NCBI GenBank assembly: GCA_001724025.1 | Contig: MEDJ01000009.1 | Location: 167,777-231,776 of the forward strand | Direction of reading: 5' to 3' | Origin: Acidobacteria bacterium SCN 69-37 | GTDB taxonomy: Bacteria > Acidobacteriota > Vicinamibacteria > Vicinamibacterales > SCN-69-37 | Length of the DNA: 64,000 nucleotides | Shown: piece after piece, positions 45,145 through 53,798 of the stretch | Position numbering within the stretch: the first letter of the stretch is position 1 | Layout: every line of letters begins with the position of its first letter | The notes under the pieces: generated by a model | What the model was told of the DNA's origin: nothing | The model's input: the letters and a program-made list of their open reading frames with translations, nothing else | Database searches by the model: none | Program-made: the position numbers and the translations under genes

Positions 45145-46343
45145 CCACGCGCGCCCTCTCCTGCCACGCGACGTATGCCTGCCGCGAATCGGGCGCGTGC
45201 TGCACGTCCGGCTGGCCCATCGAGATCGAACCGGATCGGCTGGCGGCGGCCGAACGCGCGATCGTCGCGGGGGCGATCGTTGTGTCCCACGTTTCCCCGG
45301 GTCTGAAGACCCGGGGCTCCATCGGACAAACACCGATCCCCATCGTTGAATCCGATCTCGCCGTATCACGTCCCACCGATCACTCCGTACGGAGCCCCGG
45401 TCTTTCCCGACGGAGCCCCCGTCTCTCCGTACGGAGCCCCGGTCTTTCGGTACGGAGCCCCGGGTCTTCAGACCCGGGGAAACACGTATCACCTCCCACG
45501 CTCCTGCCGATGATCGACGGCGCCTGTGTCTTCCACCGCGCCAGCGGTTCGGCGCGCTGCACGTTGCACCACGCACTCGGTCACGCGGCCCTGCCGCTCG
45601 CGTGCCGCCAGTTTCCGCGCGTCGTCGTGGTCGATCCGCGCGGCGTGTCCGTCACGCTGTCGCACTACTGCCCCACAGCGGCCGCAATGCTCGAGACAAC
45701 CGCGCCGATCGCGATCGTGACGGATGCGGACGCGTTCCCGCCGGGTGGCGAGTACGTGGGCCTCGACGTGCGCGACGGTCTGCCGCCGGCGCTGCGGCCC
45801 GACATGCTCATGGGCTGGGAGGACTGGTGGCACTGGGAGGAACAGGCCGTCGCCCTGCTGTCGGCTGTCGACGACGCGGCCGATGCCCTGGCGCGGCTCG
45901 CGCACGCGGTGGAATTCACGCGCGACTGGCGCCCGGCCGATGGACCGCTGCGCGACCGCATCGACGCCGCGTTCCAATCGGCTCGTCACGACACGCCGGC
46001 GCGCGTTGCCACAGCCTGTCGATCAGACGATGCGATGGCGGATGTCGTGGCAGCGGTGCCGGACGGCATGCGCGGGGACGCGAGGCGCGCGATCGGGACG
46101 CGCGGCGCCCGCGTGCCCATTCACGTGCATCGACACCTGCTCATCGCGCACGCGTTCGCGAACTGGACCGCACACATCGGTGAAGGCCTGCGGACCTGGC
46201 TGCGGTCGATCGAGACCGCGCACGCGCTCCTGCTATCAGGCCTCGGCGTACGCGACGTCGATCTGCTGCTGCGGCACCTGGTGGATCCCCGGGCGCTGGC
46301 GAGACGCTGGGTGGATGTGGAAGGAAACAAACGAGAGGTGTAG
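45141..46343 (+). CDS. CxxCxxCC (YkgJ-type) metal/cluster-binding protein with in-frame repeat insertion
   Basis: The 400-residue protein has the N-terminal Cys cluster CHATYACRESGACC and, after an insertion, CVFHRASGSARCTLHHALGHAALPLACRQFPR. This second stretch is the second half of the YkgJ/PF03692-type motif, thought to bind zinc or an Fe-S cluster. Between them, residues about 51-114 come entirely from a 193-bp palindromic element (45291-45483), which has split the conserved domain while keeping the frame. The rest is helical and of unknown function. It is translationally coupled to the nucleosidase. The TAG stop is part of a GTAG palindrome. Confidence 0.7.
   Translation: MTTRALSCHATYACRESGACCTSGWPIEIEPDRLAAAERAIVAGAIVVSHVSPGLKTRGSIGQTPIPIVESDLAVSRPTDHSVRSPGLSRRSPRLSVRSPGLSVRSPGSSDPGKHVSPPTLLPMIDGACVFHRASGSARCTLHHALGHAALPLACRQFPRVVVVDPRGVSVTLSHYCPTAAAMLETTAPIAIVTDADAFPPGGEYVGLDVRDGLPPALRPDMLMGWEDWWHWEEQAVALLSAVDDAADALARLAHAVEFTRDWRPADGPLRDRIDAAFQSARHDTPARVATACRSDDAMADVVAAVPDGMRGDARRAIGTRGARVPIHVHRHLLIAHAFANWTAHIGEGLRTWLRSIETAHALLLSGLGVRDVDLLLRHLVDPRALARRWVDVEGNKREV
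45291..45483. repeat. 193-bp REP-flanked (BIME-like) element with 30-bp terminal inverted repeats, inside a gene
   Basis: Arms 45291-45320 and 45454-45483 are perfect 30-bp inverted copies, each itself a CCCCGGGTCT/AGACCCGGGG hairpin. From 45391 the GGAGCCCC unit recurs with an exact 21-bp period (45391, 45412, 45433, 45454). This is translated as a 7-residue repeat (SPGLSVR-like). The element is inserted within the CxxCxxCC domain with the frame maintained. Confidence 0.9.
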
Positions 46344-46367
46344 GGGCGAGGCATGCCTCGCCCCTAC
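46340..46367. repeat. Second 28-bp GTAG-type perfect palindrome
   Basis: It starts GTAGGGGCGAGG, is centred on CATG and ends CGCCCCTAC. It carries the TAG stop of the upstream gene and lies between convergent genes, as does the copy at 9904. Both are followed by a similar AATTGCC a few bases later. Confidence 0.85.
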
Positions 46368-46379
46368 ACAGTCAATTGC

Positions 46380-47636
46380 CTACTCGTGCGCGACGACGGG
46401 CTCGAACTGCTTGCGGAACTCGTCGGGAGACAGGTTCGTGACCCGGGCGAGCCCCTCGATCGTCTTCGGATCGGCGAAATCCGACTTGCGCAGGCGCACC
46501 ATGTAATCACGCGCGATCGCGAACGACCGCTTCGACGGATCCACACGACGCACGCGCGTGCGGCCGGTCTCCGGGTTCAGCATGGTGTCGAACGGAATCG
46601 GCACGAACTTCCCGTCCTGCACCGACGCCATGGCCGCGTTGCCGCCCTCGGCGAGATAGCCTGCGGCCGAATAGCCGAGATCCCGCGTGTATTCCTGATC
46701 GAACGGAATCGGCGCGCAGCAGCGCAGTTCGTATCCGATGTTCTTGTCGGCAATCGTGAGCGAGACGCCGAGCGCCTTCAACCGTGCGCCCACCCGCTTC
46801 TTCAGGATGCCGCCGAGATCGAGTTCCGCGAGCCGGATGTGTCCGTGCGCGTCGCGCTCGACGTCCGAGAGTTCATCGAGATCCGCCGGATCGAGATCCA
46901 GTGCCAGGCCCTCGGCGATGATCGCCACGCCATCCTCGCGGCCGGCCGCCAGGCGCTTGATGATGGCGCCAGCCAGCGTGTCGACCACCGTGCGCAGCGG
47001 AATCTTCTTGCCGAACTCCTCGGGGATGACCGTGATGGTCGACGCGGCCGACTTGCCGATGCCCAGCGCGAGATGGCCCGCCGTGCGTCCCATCGCCACC
47101 ACGAAATACCAGCGGCCCGTCGTCTTGGCGTCGACGAGCAGTGTCTTGACGATGTCGGCGCCGACGTGGCGCGCGGTCTGATACCCGAACGTCGGAATGT
47201 GCGCGGGCAGGTCGAGGTCGTTGTCGATCGTCTTCGGCACGTGCACGACGCGGATGCGGCCGGCCGCCTGCTTCTCGATGCTCATCGCCGAGAAGGCCGT
47301 GTCGTCGCCGCCGATCGAGATGAGCTGCGACACGCCCAGCTTCAGGAGCGACGCGACGACGTTCTCGAGCAGCTCGGGACTCTTCGTCGGATTGGCGCGC
47401 GCCGTCCCGATGATCGACCCGCCCTCGAAGTGGATGCGGCTCACCGCCTCGATGGTGAGCGGCACGACGTGGTCCGTGTTGCCCTGCATCAGCCAGGTGA
47501 AGCCCTGCTGGATGCCGATGACGTCGAGGCCGTCGAGCCGCGCGCGAATCGTTGCCGCGCTGATCACGCCGTTGATGCCGGGAGCCGGCCCGCCGCCGAC
47601 CACAATCGCGAGTCTCTTCTGCTGCTCTGCTGCCAC
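46380..47636 (-). CDS. pfp: Pyrophosphate-dependent phosphofructokinase
   Basis: It converts fructose-6-phosphate and PPi to fructose-1,6-bisphosphate, reversibly. The 418-residue protein has GGDDT (about 109-113) and PKTIDND (about 134-140). The second Asp and the Lys are the residues that separate PPi-dependent from ATP-dependent enzymes. MGRTAGHLAL is also conserved. The GTG at 47636 has an AGGAGG about 11 nt upstream, which I prefer over the longer ATG frame at 47690. It lies downstream of the P5C dehydrogenase gene on the same strand. Confidence 0.92.
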   Translation of the reverse strand: MAAEQQKRLAIVVGGGPAPGINGVISAATIRARLDGLDVIGIQQGFTWLMQGNTDHVVPLTIEAVSRIHFEGGSIIGTARANPTKSPELLENVVASLLKLGVSQLISIGGDDTAFSAMSIEKQAAGRIRVVHVPKTIDNDLDLPAHIPTFGYQTARHVGADIVKTLLVDAKTTGRWYFVVAMGRTAGHLALGIGKSAASTITVIPEEFGKKIPLRTVVDTLAGAIIKRLAAGREDGVAIIAEGLALDLDPADLDELSDVERDAHGHIRLAELDLGGILKKRVGARLKALGVSLTIADKNIGYELRCCAPIPFDQEYTRDLGYSAAGYLAEGGNAAMASVQDGKFVPIPFDTMLNPETGRTRVRRVDPSKRSFAIARDYMVRLRKSDFADPKTIEGLARVTNLSPDEFRKQFEPVVAHE

Positions 47637-47693
47637 GTTGGTTCGTGCCTCCTGCCGGACCGGGCGCGTCGCCTGGGGTCGGACGACCACCGG

Positions 47694-49331
47694 CTACTCG
47701 GTCTTCATGAACGGATAAGTGTAGTCGACCGGCGGCACGAACGTCTCCTTGACGACGCGCGGGCTGAGCCAGCGCATCAGGTTCAGCTTCGATCCGGCCT
47801 TGTCGTTGGTACCCGAGGCCCGGGCACCGCCGAACGGCTGCTGCCCGACCACCGCGCCCGTCGGTTTGTCGTTGATGTAGAAGTTGCCGGCTGCGTTGCG
47901 CAGGCGCGTCGACGCCTCGGCCACGGCCGCCCGATCGCGCGCGAACACCGCGCCGGTGAGGGCGTAGGGCGACGTCGTGTCGATCAGATCGAGCGTCGCG
48001 CTCCACTGGCGGTCGGGATAGACGTAGGCCGTCACGACCGGCCCGAAGATCTCCTCGCGCATCAGCTTGTGGCCGGGATCGGTCGTCTGCACGAGCGTCG
48101 GTTCGATGAAGAACCCGGTGCGGTCGCTGGTGCCGCCCCCGTGGATGATGCGTGCCGTGCGCTGCGCGTGACGGATGGAGCCGCGGATTCGGTTGAAGGC
48201 GGGACGATCGATGACCGCGGCCACGAAGTTCCGGAAGTCGCGCACGTCGCCCATCTGCAGGTCCTGCATCATCGCCACGACGCGGTCGCGCACGTCCGGC
48301 CAGAGCGATCGCGGGACGTAGATGCGACTGGCCGCCGAGCACTTCTGTCCCTGGTACTCGAACCCGCCGCGCACGATGGCCACGGCCACGGCCTGCGGAT
48401 CGGCCGACGGGTGCACGGCAATGAAATCCTTGCCGCCGGTTTCGCCGACCACGCGCGGATAGCTGCGGTAGTTCGCGATGTTCGCGCCGATCGCCTGCCA
48501 GATCGACTGGAACACGCCCGTGCTGCCGGTGAAGTGCACGCCCGCCAGGTCGCGCGACGCGAGGACCTTGTCAGTGATCGCCACCGGGTCGCCCGGCACG
48601 AAGTTGATGAGTCCCGGCGGCAGCCCGGCTTCTTCGTACAGCGCCATGAGCAGGTGCGCGCTCAGCAGCGCGCTCGAGGCCGGCTTCCAGATCGTGGCGC
48701 CGCCCACGAGCACGTTGGCCGACGACAGGTTGCCGGCAATCGCGGTGAAGTTGAACGGCGTCACCGCGTAGACGACGCCCTCGAGCGGCCGGTGATCCAT
48801 CTGGTTCCACGTCCCGGCGCTGCTGATCGGCTGCTCGGCGTAGAGTTCCGCGGCGAAGTGCGCGTTGAAGCGCCAGAAGTCGATGAGCTCGCACGCCGCA
48901 TCGATCTCGGCCTGGTACACCGTCTTCCCCTGCCCCAGCATCGTCGCCGCGTTGAGGCGATCGCGCCAGGTGGTCGCCAGCAGGTCCGCGGCCTTGAGGA
49001 ACACGGCCAGCCTGTCCTCCCACGGCCACGCGGCCCACTCGCGCTGTGCGGCGACGGCCGCCTCGATGGCCTGCGCGACGTGTCGCGGCTCGGCCAGGTG
49101 GCAGTCGGCGAGCACGTGCTGGTGATCGCACGGCATGACGACCGCGCGCGTGGTCCCCGACTTGACGCGCCTGCCGCCGATGACGAGCGGAATCTCGACG
49201 CGCTCGCTGGCCGTGGCGGTCAGCTGCGTCTCGATCCGCAGGCGCTCGGGAGTCCCGGGCGCGTAGCTGCGCACCGGCTCGTTGGCGGGAACAGGCAGTC
49301 GACGGCTGGCAGAGAAGGCGTGATCCGTCAT
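47694..49331 (-). CDS. pruA: 1-pyrroline-5-carboxylate (glutamate semialdehyde) dehydrogenase
   Basis: It oxidises glutamate semialdehyde to glutamate with NAD+, the second step of proline breakdown. The 545-residue length and motifs match the ALDH4A1-like type: TPFNFTAIAGNL, KPASSALLSAHL, the catalytic Cys in GFEYQGQKCSAASR, and EIFGPVVTAYVY. No proline dehydrogenase gene is adjacent. The pfp gene follows 57 bp downstream. Confidence 0.93.
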   Translation of the reverse strand: MTDHAFSASRRLPVPANEPVRSYAPGTPERLRIETQLTATASERVEIPLVIGGRRVKSGTTRAVVMPCDHQHVLADCHLAEPRHVAQAIEAAVAAQREWAAWPWEDRLAVFLKAADLLATTWRDRLNAATMLGQGKTVYQAEIDAACELIDFWRFNAHFAAELYAEQPISSAGTWNQMDHRPLEGVVYAVTPFNFTAIAGNLSSANVLVGGATIWKPASSALLSAHLLMALYEEAGLPPGLINFVPGDPVAITDKVLASRDLAGVHFTGSTGVFQSIWQAIGANIANYRSYPRVVGETGGKDFIAVHPSADPQAVAVAIVRGGFEYQGQKCSAASRIYVPRSLWPDVRDRVVAMMQDLQMGDVRDFRNFVAAVIDRPAFNRIRGSIRHAQRTARIIHGGGTSDRTGFFIEPTLVQTTDPGHKLMREEIFGPVVTAYVYPDRQWSATLDLIDTTSPYALTGAVFARDRAAVAEASTRLRNAAGNFYINDKPTGAVVGQQPFGGARASGTNDKAGSKLNLMRWLSPRVVKETFVPPVDYTYPFMKTE

Positions 49332-49365
49332 CTGACGATCTTACGATGACGGGCGGCGCGGCGGC

Positions 49366-49412
49366 CCGGCTACGCGGCTGTGGGGCTGTGGGGCTGTGGG
49401 GCTGCGCAGCGG
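49366..49412. repeat. 9-bp GGCTGTGGG tandem repeat
   Basis: GGCTACGC is followed by about four copies of GGCTGTGGG and then GGCTGCGCAG. This is a variant of the 8-mer GTAGCC family. Confidence 0.75.
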
Positions 49413-49468
49413 CAAGAGCCTGTCGTGACCAGGCCGACACGAGTCGTGCTGCCCCCTCGCCGCGTGCG

Positions 49469-51010
49469 TCATCCCCCGCTGGAGACGCCGCGCCCGGATT
49501 GGAGCGCAGCGCGCGCCAGGATCCACGTCAGCCACGCAACGAGCGCCAGCCATCCCCACCAGGCCGCGCACACGACGACTGACAGCGAGGCGCCCAGCAC
49601 CGGAGCAAACGTCCACGGCGCGAACGCCGGCCGGAACATCGAGGCCAGGCCGTCGGCGGCTCCCGGCGCGATTGTCGTCACCGCGGTCCAGATGTTCCAG
49701 AATCGCTGGCCGATGACGACGTTGGATCCGATGCCCCTGTCGATCTGCGCGATCTCGAGGTTGAACGTGAAGATCGTCGACGCCACCTGAACAAGGACGC
49801 TGACGAGCGCGACGGTCCACATCGCCATCCGGGCGCGACGCGAGACGTCCATCGTGAGTGCCAGTGGAACCGCGAGGATCGCCAGGGCCTGCGCCGGCGA
49901 GACGAGGAACCGATCGCCCCACGCAGCGTCGCCGCCCCACGCGAAGTACCGGGCGTGGAACGTCGCCTGCGCCAGCAGCACGCTGCCCATCGCGACGGCA
50001 AATCCCCGCACGACCGCGGGGCACTGCCGCCAACGCGCGACCAGCACCACCATCGTCGCCGCGAGGAGGGGATCGAACAGGAAGACGGACTTGCGCCACG
50101 AGACGAACGCGCCGAGCCACCCGGTGACGAACGGCGTGCTGAACGGGAACATCGCGGGCAATGCCGGATCGGCGGCGCGTGCGGCCTCGCCGAAGCGTCC
50201 GATATAGGTCGTGGTCCAGTCGCCGAATCGCCACGCGTGATACAGGCGATCGAGCACGAGGCCGAGCAGCACGCAGCCGCCGATCACCAGGACGAGGTCG
50301 CGCAGGCGACGACGACGATCGTCGTCAGGCGTCGACGTCCATGCGAGCGCCCCGGCGAACGCCATCACGGCCACGACGTCGATGGCGCTGGTGAGTCGCA
50401 CGAGCAGTTCGAGGCCGAGACACAGCCCGGCAACGACGAGGTGGCGCCGCGGGCCGCCGCGGGCCCACAGCAGACCCGCGCGAACTGCCGTCAGCATCAG
50501 CAGCAGGCCGAGCACGTTCTCCTGCAGCAGCTGCGCATAGTGCAGCAGCGTCGTGGCCACGAGCAGCGAGAGCGCGCCGGCCAGGGCTACCCGCCAGGCA
50601 AATCCCAGCGCGACCAACAACAGATACGCCTGGCGCACGGCCAGCGCCACCAGCAGCGGTGCCAGCGTCATCACGACGAGGACGCGCACCGCGGCCCCAT
50701 CGAGCGCCCTGTCGATGCGCGCCAACGGCGGAATCAGGGAGACGGCCGTGGAGACGACCAGATCGACGGGCAGCATGATCAGGCTCTGCCCGGCGCCGTA
50801 CCAGGCGCGGCGACGGCCATCGCGGCCCGGGATGCCGAAGTCGGTGTCGTCGGCGCGCACCTCGGGCTCGGCCGTCCACCAGGCACGCGCCACCTGGAAG
50901 CGGCGCTCGGCGTCAATCGAGCCGAAGTGTCCCGGAGATACGAGCAATCCCACCGCCCATGCCCACACGAACAGCCAGGCGGCTGCGGTCTCCCTGCGCA
51001 CGTGCGGCAT
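49469..51010 (-). CDS. Polytopic membrane protein (GT-C/ArnT-like membrane glycosyltransferase candidate)
   Basis: The 513-residue protein has roughly ten hydrophobic helices. A first periplasmic loop contains a DDTDFGIPG acidic segment. This resembles the first loop of GT-C lipid-linked sugar transferases, where an Asp is catalytic. It lacks a clear full family motif, so the assignment is weak; it may simply be an uncharacterised membrane protein. No cell-wall or LPS genes are adjacent. Confidence 0.5.
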   Translation of the reverse strand: MPHVRRETAAAWLFVWAWAVGLLVSPGHFGSIDAERRFQVARAWWTAEPEVRADDTDFGIPGRDGRRRAWYGAGQSLIMLPVDLVVSTAVSLIPPLARIDRALDGAAVRVLVVMTLAPLLVALAVRQAYLLLVALGFAWRVALAGALSLLVATTLLHYAQLLQENVLGLLLMLTAVRAGLLWARGGPRRHLVVAGLCLGLELLVRLTSAIDVVAVMAFAGALAWTSTPDDDRRRRLRDLVLVIGGCVLLGLVLDRLYHAWRFGDWTTTYIGRFGEAARAADPALPAMFPFSTPFVTGWLGAFVSWRKSVFLFDPLLAATMVVLVARWRQCPAVVRGFAVAMGSVLLAQATFHARYFAWGGDAAWGDRFLVSPAQALAILAVPLALTMDVSRRARMAMWTVALVSVLVQVASTIFTFNLEIAQIDRGIGSNVVIGQRFWNIWTAVTTIAPGAADGLASMFRPAFAPWTFAPVLGASLSVVVCAAWWGWLALVAWLTWILARAALQSGRGVSSGG

Positions 51011-51105
51011 CGCGCCTCAGCATGTCACGAGCGTCGGCCCTCACCGGTCCGAGTGGCCTGTGCCCGCCGCGTGCGTGAGCCGTGCGCGACGCGGTGCACG
51101 CCTTC

Positions 51106-51546
51106 CTATGACGCAGGCGGCGGGTCCCCGGACCAGGGGTCGAAGATACGATCGAAGACGCCATCGAAGTCTGCGACATTGCGCGTGACCAGCGTGAGTT
51201 CGTGCACGCGGGCCACAGCGGCGACGTACGCATCGATGGCACCGATAGGTCGCCCGCGTGTGTCAGCCGTGGCGACGACATCGCCCCACATCTCGGCAAC
51301 CGCCGTGTCGATCGCCAGCACGCGCGTCTCGAATCGCGGCAGCAGTTCATCACGCAGCCACGCGAACAGCCGCTCCCGACGGCCTCCAGCCGGCAGGCGT
51401 GCCATGCCGTATCGCAGTTCACCAATGGTGACAGCGCTGAGAAAGACGTCCTCTTCGTCGACCGAGTCCAGCCACGCCACGACATGCGGATTGGGACGTG
51501 GCTTGACCCACTCCGACACCACATTCGTGTCGAGCAGGCATCTCAC
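51106..51546 (-). CDS. VapC/FitB-type PIN-domain toxin
   Basis: The 146-residue PIN-domain RNase has the acidic residues in place: LLDTNVVSEW (Asp6), TIGELRYGM (Glu), IDAYVAAVAR (Asp) and TLVTRNVADFDGV (Asp). The FitB-like pattern (VSEW, DTAVAEMWG) is visible. It cleaves RNA when the antitoxin is lost. It overlaps the antitoxin gene by 4 bp (ATGA), the usual toxin-antitoxin arrangement. Confidence 0.92.
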   Translation of the reverse strand: MRCLLDTNVVSEWVKPRPNPHVVAWLDSVDEEDVFLSAVTIGELRYGMARLPAGGRRERLFAWLRDELLPRFETRVLAIDTAVAEMWGDVVATADTRGRPIGAIDAYVAAVARVHELTLVTRNVADFDGVFDRIFDPWSGDPPPAS

Positions 51547-51794
51547 AGCCGGACCTTGCGCGCGCGGTCCCTTCGTCGCGTCGTCTGTAGGCCGCTGTCC
51601 TTGAGCGGCGAGTTCGCGAAGAACTCAGCCAGGGTGCCGGTTCGCCGCGCCCGGCGCTCCCATTCGTCCGCGTCGACGATGACCGCCGTGGGACGCCCAT
51701 GACGCGTCACCGTTTGCGGCCCGTCGCGGCCTGCGCGATCGAGCACCTCGCTGAATCGTGCTTTCGCCTCCGCGACTGTCCAACTGCCGGCCAT
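51543..51794 (-). CDS. Phd/YefM-type antitoxin
   Basis: The 83-residue protein has the Phd/YefM N-terminal domain (WTVAEAKARFSEVLDRAGRDGPQTVTRHGRPTAVIVD). A basic C-terminal tail would neutralise the PIN toxin. The ATG at 51794 has AGGAGG 8 nt upstream; the longer frame to 52004 has no family similarity. It probably also represses its own promoter through the repeats at 51816-51842. Confidence 0.9.
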   Translation of the reverse strand: MAGSWTVAEAKARFSEVLDRAGRDGPQTVTRHGRPTAVIVDADEWERRARRTGTLAEFFANSPLKDSGLQTTRRRDRARKVRL

Positions 51795-51815
51795 GTGCCC
51801 CTCCTGCCCAGTTGT

Positions 51816-51842
51816 AGTCATTATAGTCATGATGGTCATCTT
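51816..51842 (-). promoter_or_regulatory. Promoter and 3 x 9-bp operator repeats of the toxin-antitoxin pair
   Basis: AGTCATTAT, AGTCATGAT and GGTCATCTT follow one another with exact 9-bp spacing. On the minus strand a perfect -10, TATAAT, lies at 51820-51825, inside the repeats. Binding of the antitoxin here would block transcription. Confidence 0.65.
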
Positions 51843-51845
51843 GTT

Positions 51846-52486
51846 GCGAATATCCGCTGCACCCGTTGCCGCCCGTGCACGCACCCATCGTCCATCGCGG
51901 TGCGACCCATTTCGCGGCGCACAGTCACTCGTGGCGACGGGCACGATGGCCTGACATCGGTCGGGGACACACGCGACCCGGGCCGGGACCCGAGGTCTTG
52001 GCAATCGAAGGCCGAGGCGTTTCGGATCGCACGCCGACCGGCCTTCGATCGCGGTCTCACCCGTCTCCGGTGACGGTCCTACCGGTCTTCGCTCGCACTC
52101 TCACCCGTGTGGGATCGCGCCCTCACCCATTGTCGATCGCACTCCCAGTCGAAGCGGATCACGTAAGTGATTGACAACAAAGGCCGTGCGCGACACAAAA
52201 AGCGGGCTGCGCAAAATGGGTGTGAGTGCGTTCGATTTTCGCTGCGCGTCGAGCCGACGCTGCTCATGCCCTGTTCCCTCGTCGCCGCGACCTCGTTTGC
52301 TCCGGCGTCTGCGTGCGATCGGACCGGGGTGCCCCCCCGAGCGGGCCCGGGCGACGTTCGTCCGGAACGGCGTGCGAGCGCGACACGGCCGCGCCGATGA
52401 TCGACCGGTCAGGGGTGGGACCGCGCCGCCCGCCGCGCCGCCCGCTGCCCGCTGCCGTGCTGCCATGCCGCCCGCCGCCTCCGCGG
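51846..52486. other. 640-bp region without a recognisable gene
   Basis: I see no gene. Between 52040 and 52150 the text CTCACCC/ACTC recurs with GATCG spacers (CGGTCTCACCC, ACTCTCACCC, GCCCTCACCC). A lone TTGACA lies at 52171-52176 without a matching -10. Frames here are short and low in family similarity. Confidence 0.4.
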
Positions 52487-52492
52487 TACAAT
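52487..52492 (+). promoter_or_regulatory. -10 hexamer TACAAT of the STAS gene
   Basis: TACAAT lies 15 nt before the GTG at 52508, leaving room for a GAGAGGA ribosome site. Confidence 0.45.
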
Positions 52493-52507
52493 CGCGAGAG
52501 AGGAATT

Positions 52508-52861
52508 GTGCAGATAGAGGAACGTCTCGTGAACGACGTGGGCATCCTGCAACTGGCGGGACGACTCACGGTCAACGATCAGCCGGGCCTGCTGAAGCAG
52601 GCGGTCGCCTCGCTCGTCCAGAACGGGGTCCGGCACGTCATAGTGGATCTCAGCCACGTCCGGTACGTGGACAGCACGCGACTCGGCGAACTGATTGCCG
52701 CCTACGTGCTGCTCAGCCGGCATGGGGGCCGGTTCGCGCTGGCGGGCACGCCGCCGCGCGTGCGCGCCCTGCTCGACGTCTCGAGCCTGACGCACGTGTT
52801 CGAACGATTCGACACCGTCGAGGCGGCCGAGGCCAGTCTGACCACATCCGCGCCCGTCTGA
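52508..52861 (+). CDS. STAS-domain anti-sigma-factor antagonist
   Basis: The 117-residue protein is a single STAS domain (VNDVGILQLAGRLT, then VIVDLSHVRYVDSTRLGEL). The phosphorylatable Ser is present in VDSTRLG. Family members swap partners with anti-sigma kinases. No anti-sigma factor is encoded nearby. The GTG at 52508 was chosen because of the GAGAGGA upstream and the start of the fold. It is 46 bp before the DUF3014 gene. Confidence 0.87.
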   Translation: MQIEERLVNDVGILQLAGRLTVNDQPGLLKQAVASLVQNGVRHVIVDLSHVRYVDSTRLGELIAAYVLLSRHGGRFALAGTPPRVRALLDVSSLTHVFERFDTVEAAEASLTTSAPV

Positions 52862-52907
52862 TCGCCGCCGGACCATCCGGCGGCCCGGCCGCGCGCCAGG
52901 AGACCCG

Positions 52908-53735
52908 ATGGCGTTCGATGATCTGCCGCTCGATCGACCCGACACGGATCCGGCTCCCTACAGTCCGCCCCCGGAGCCGGAGCGCGGTCCCTGGCTGCGC
53001 TGGGCCGCCGTGGGCCTGGCCGGCCTCGTGCTCGGCGGGCTCCTGACCTTCTGGTGGATGAGCCGGTCGCGCCCGACCCCGGCGACCGCGGCCCCCTCGG
53101 CCACGGCGGCCGAAGCAGCCACGCCCGTGCGCCCGACGCCCCAGAACCTGGATCTGCCCACGCTGATCGATTCCGACAGCTTCATCCGCGATCTCGTCAG
53201 CGCCCTCTCCACGCATCCGACACTCGCGCGGCTGCTGGCCACGCCGTCGCTGGTGCGCGGCTTCACGGCCGCGGTCATCCAGATTGGCGACGGCCGCACG
53301 CCCGTCGCCTGGCTGTCGGGGCTCCGGCCCGCGACGCGGCTGCAGATTCTCGGTGACGACAGCGGTCCCGTCAGCCCGGTCAGTCACGCGCGCTGGACGC
53401 AGGTCGTCGCCGGCCTCACGTCGGTCTCCCCGACGGATGCCGCGCAGGTCTACGTCAACGTCAAGCCGCTGATCGACGAGGCGTACACCGAACTCGGCCG
53501 GCCCGATGGCGATTTCGATCAGTCGATCCTGCGTGCCGTCCGCCTGCTGAAAGAGACGCCCGATCCCCCCGTCTCGCCCGACCTGGTCCGTCGTCCCGGG
53601 TACTTCGACTATCAGGATCCGGCGCTGCGCGGCCTCAAACCCGTGCAGAAACAGCTCCTGCTGCTTGGGCCCGACAACCGGCGCGCGGTACTCGCCTGGC
53701 TCGACGCGTTCGTGCGCGCACTCGGGCTGTCCTGA
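52908..53735 (+). CDS. DUF3014 domain membrane-anchored protein
   Basis: The 275-residue protein has a Pro-rich N-terminus, one membrane helix (AAVGLAGLVLGGLLTFWW) and an Ala/Pro linker. A C-terminal helical domain with LIDSDSFIRDLVSALSTHPTLARLL and VNVKPLIDEAYTELG matches the DUF3014 pattern. It is a probable inner-membrane protein with a periplasmic domain of unknown function. Confidence 0.78.
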   Translation: MAFDDLPLDRPDTDPAPYSPPPEPERGPWLRWAAVGLAGLVLGGLLTFWWMSRSRPTPATAAPSATAAEAATPVRPTPQNLDLPTLIDSDSFIRDLVSALSTHPTLARLLATPSLVRGFTAAVIQIGDGRTPVAWLSGLRPATRLQILGDDSGPVSPVSHARWTQVVAGLTSVSPTDAAQVYVNVKPLIDEAYTELGRPDGDFDQSILRAVRLLKETPDPPVSPDLVRRPGYFDYQDPALRGLKPVQKQLLLLGPDNRRAVLAWLDAFVRALGLS

Positions 53736-53744
53736 TCGGTCTGG

Positions 53745-53750
53745 TAGAAT
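53745..53750 (+). promoter_or_regulatory. -10 hexamer TAGAAT of the desaturase gene
   Basis: TAGAAT lies only 3 nt before an in-frame GTG (53754), so that GTG is not usable. It supports the ATG at 53799 as the start. Confidence 0.45.
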
Positions 53751-53798
53751 GCCGTGCTGGTGCCTGCGGCGTCCCCGGAGGCCCCCGGGGATCTCCGC

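Noticed and set aside
45391-45483. Possible CRISPR-like array (21-bp periodic units)
   Set aside because: The units are contiguous without unique spacers, too short, and sit inside a hairpin element; no cas genes.
42415-45576. Receptor frame extended upstream to 45576
   Set aside because: The extension is antisense to the nucleosidase and CxxCxxCC genes; a strong AGGAGG supports the start at 44199.
46353-49349. A 998-codon open frame on the plus strand
   Set aside because: It is antisense to the phosphofructokinase and P5C dehydrogenase genes, both of which have all family motifs.
51971-52480. Possible small genes between the antitoxin and STAS genes
   Set aside because: All frames are Arg/Pro-rich and lack motifs, ribosome sites or good starts.
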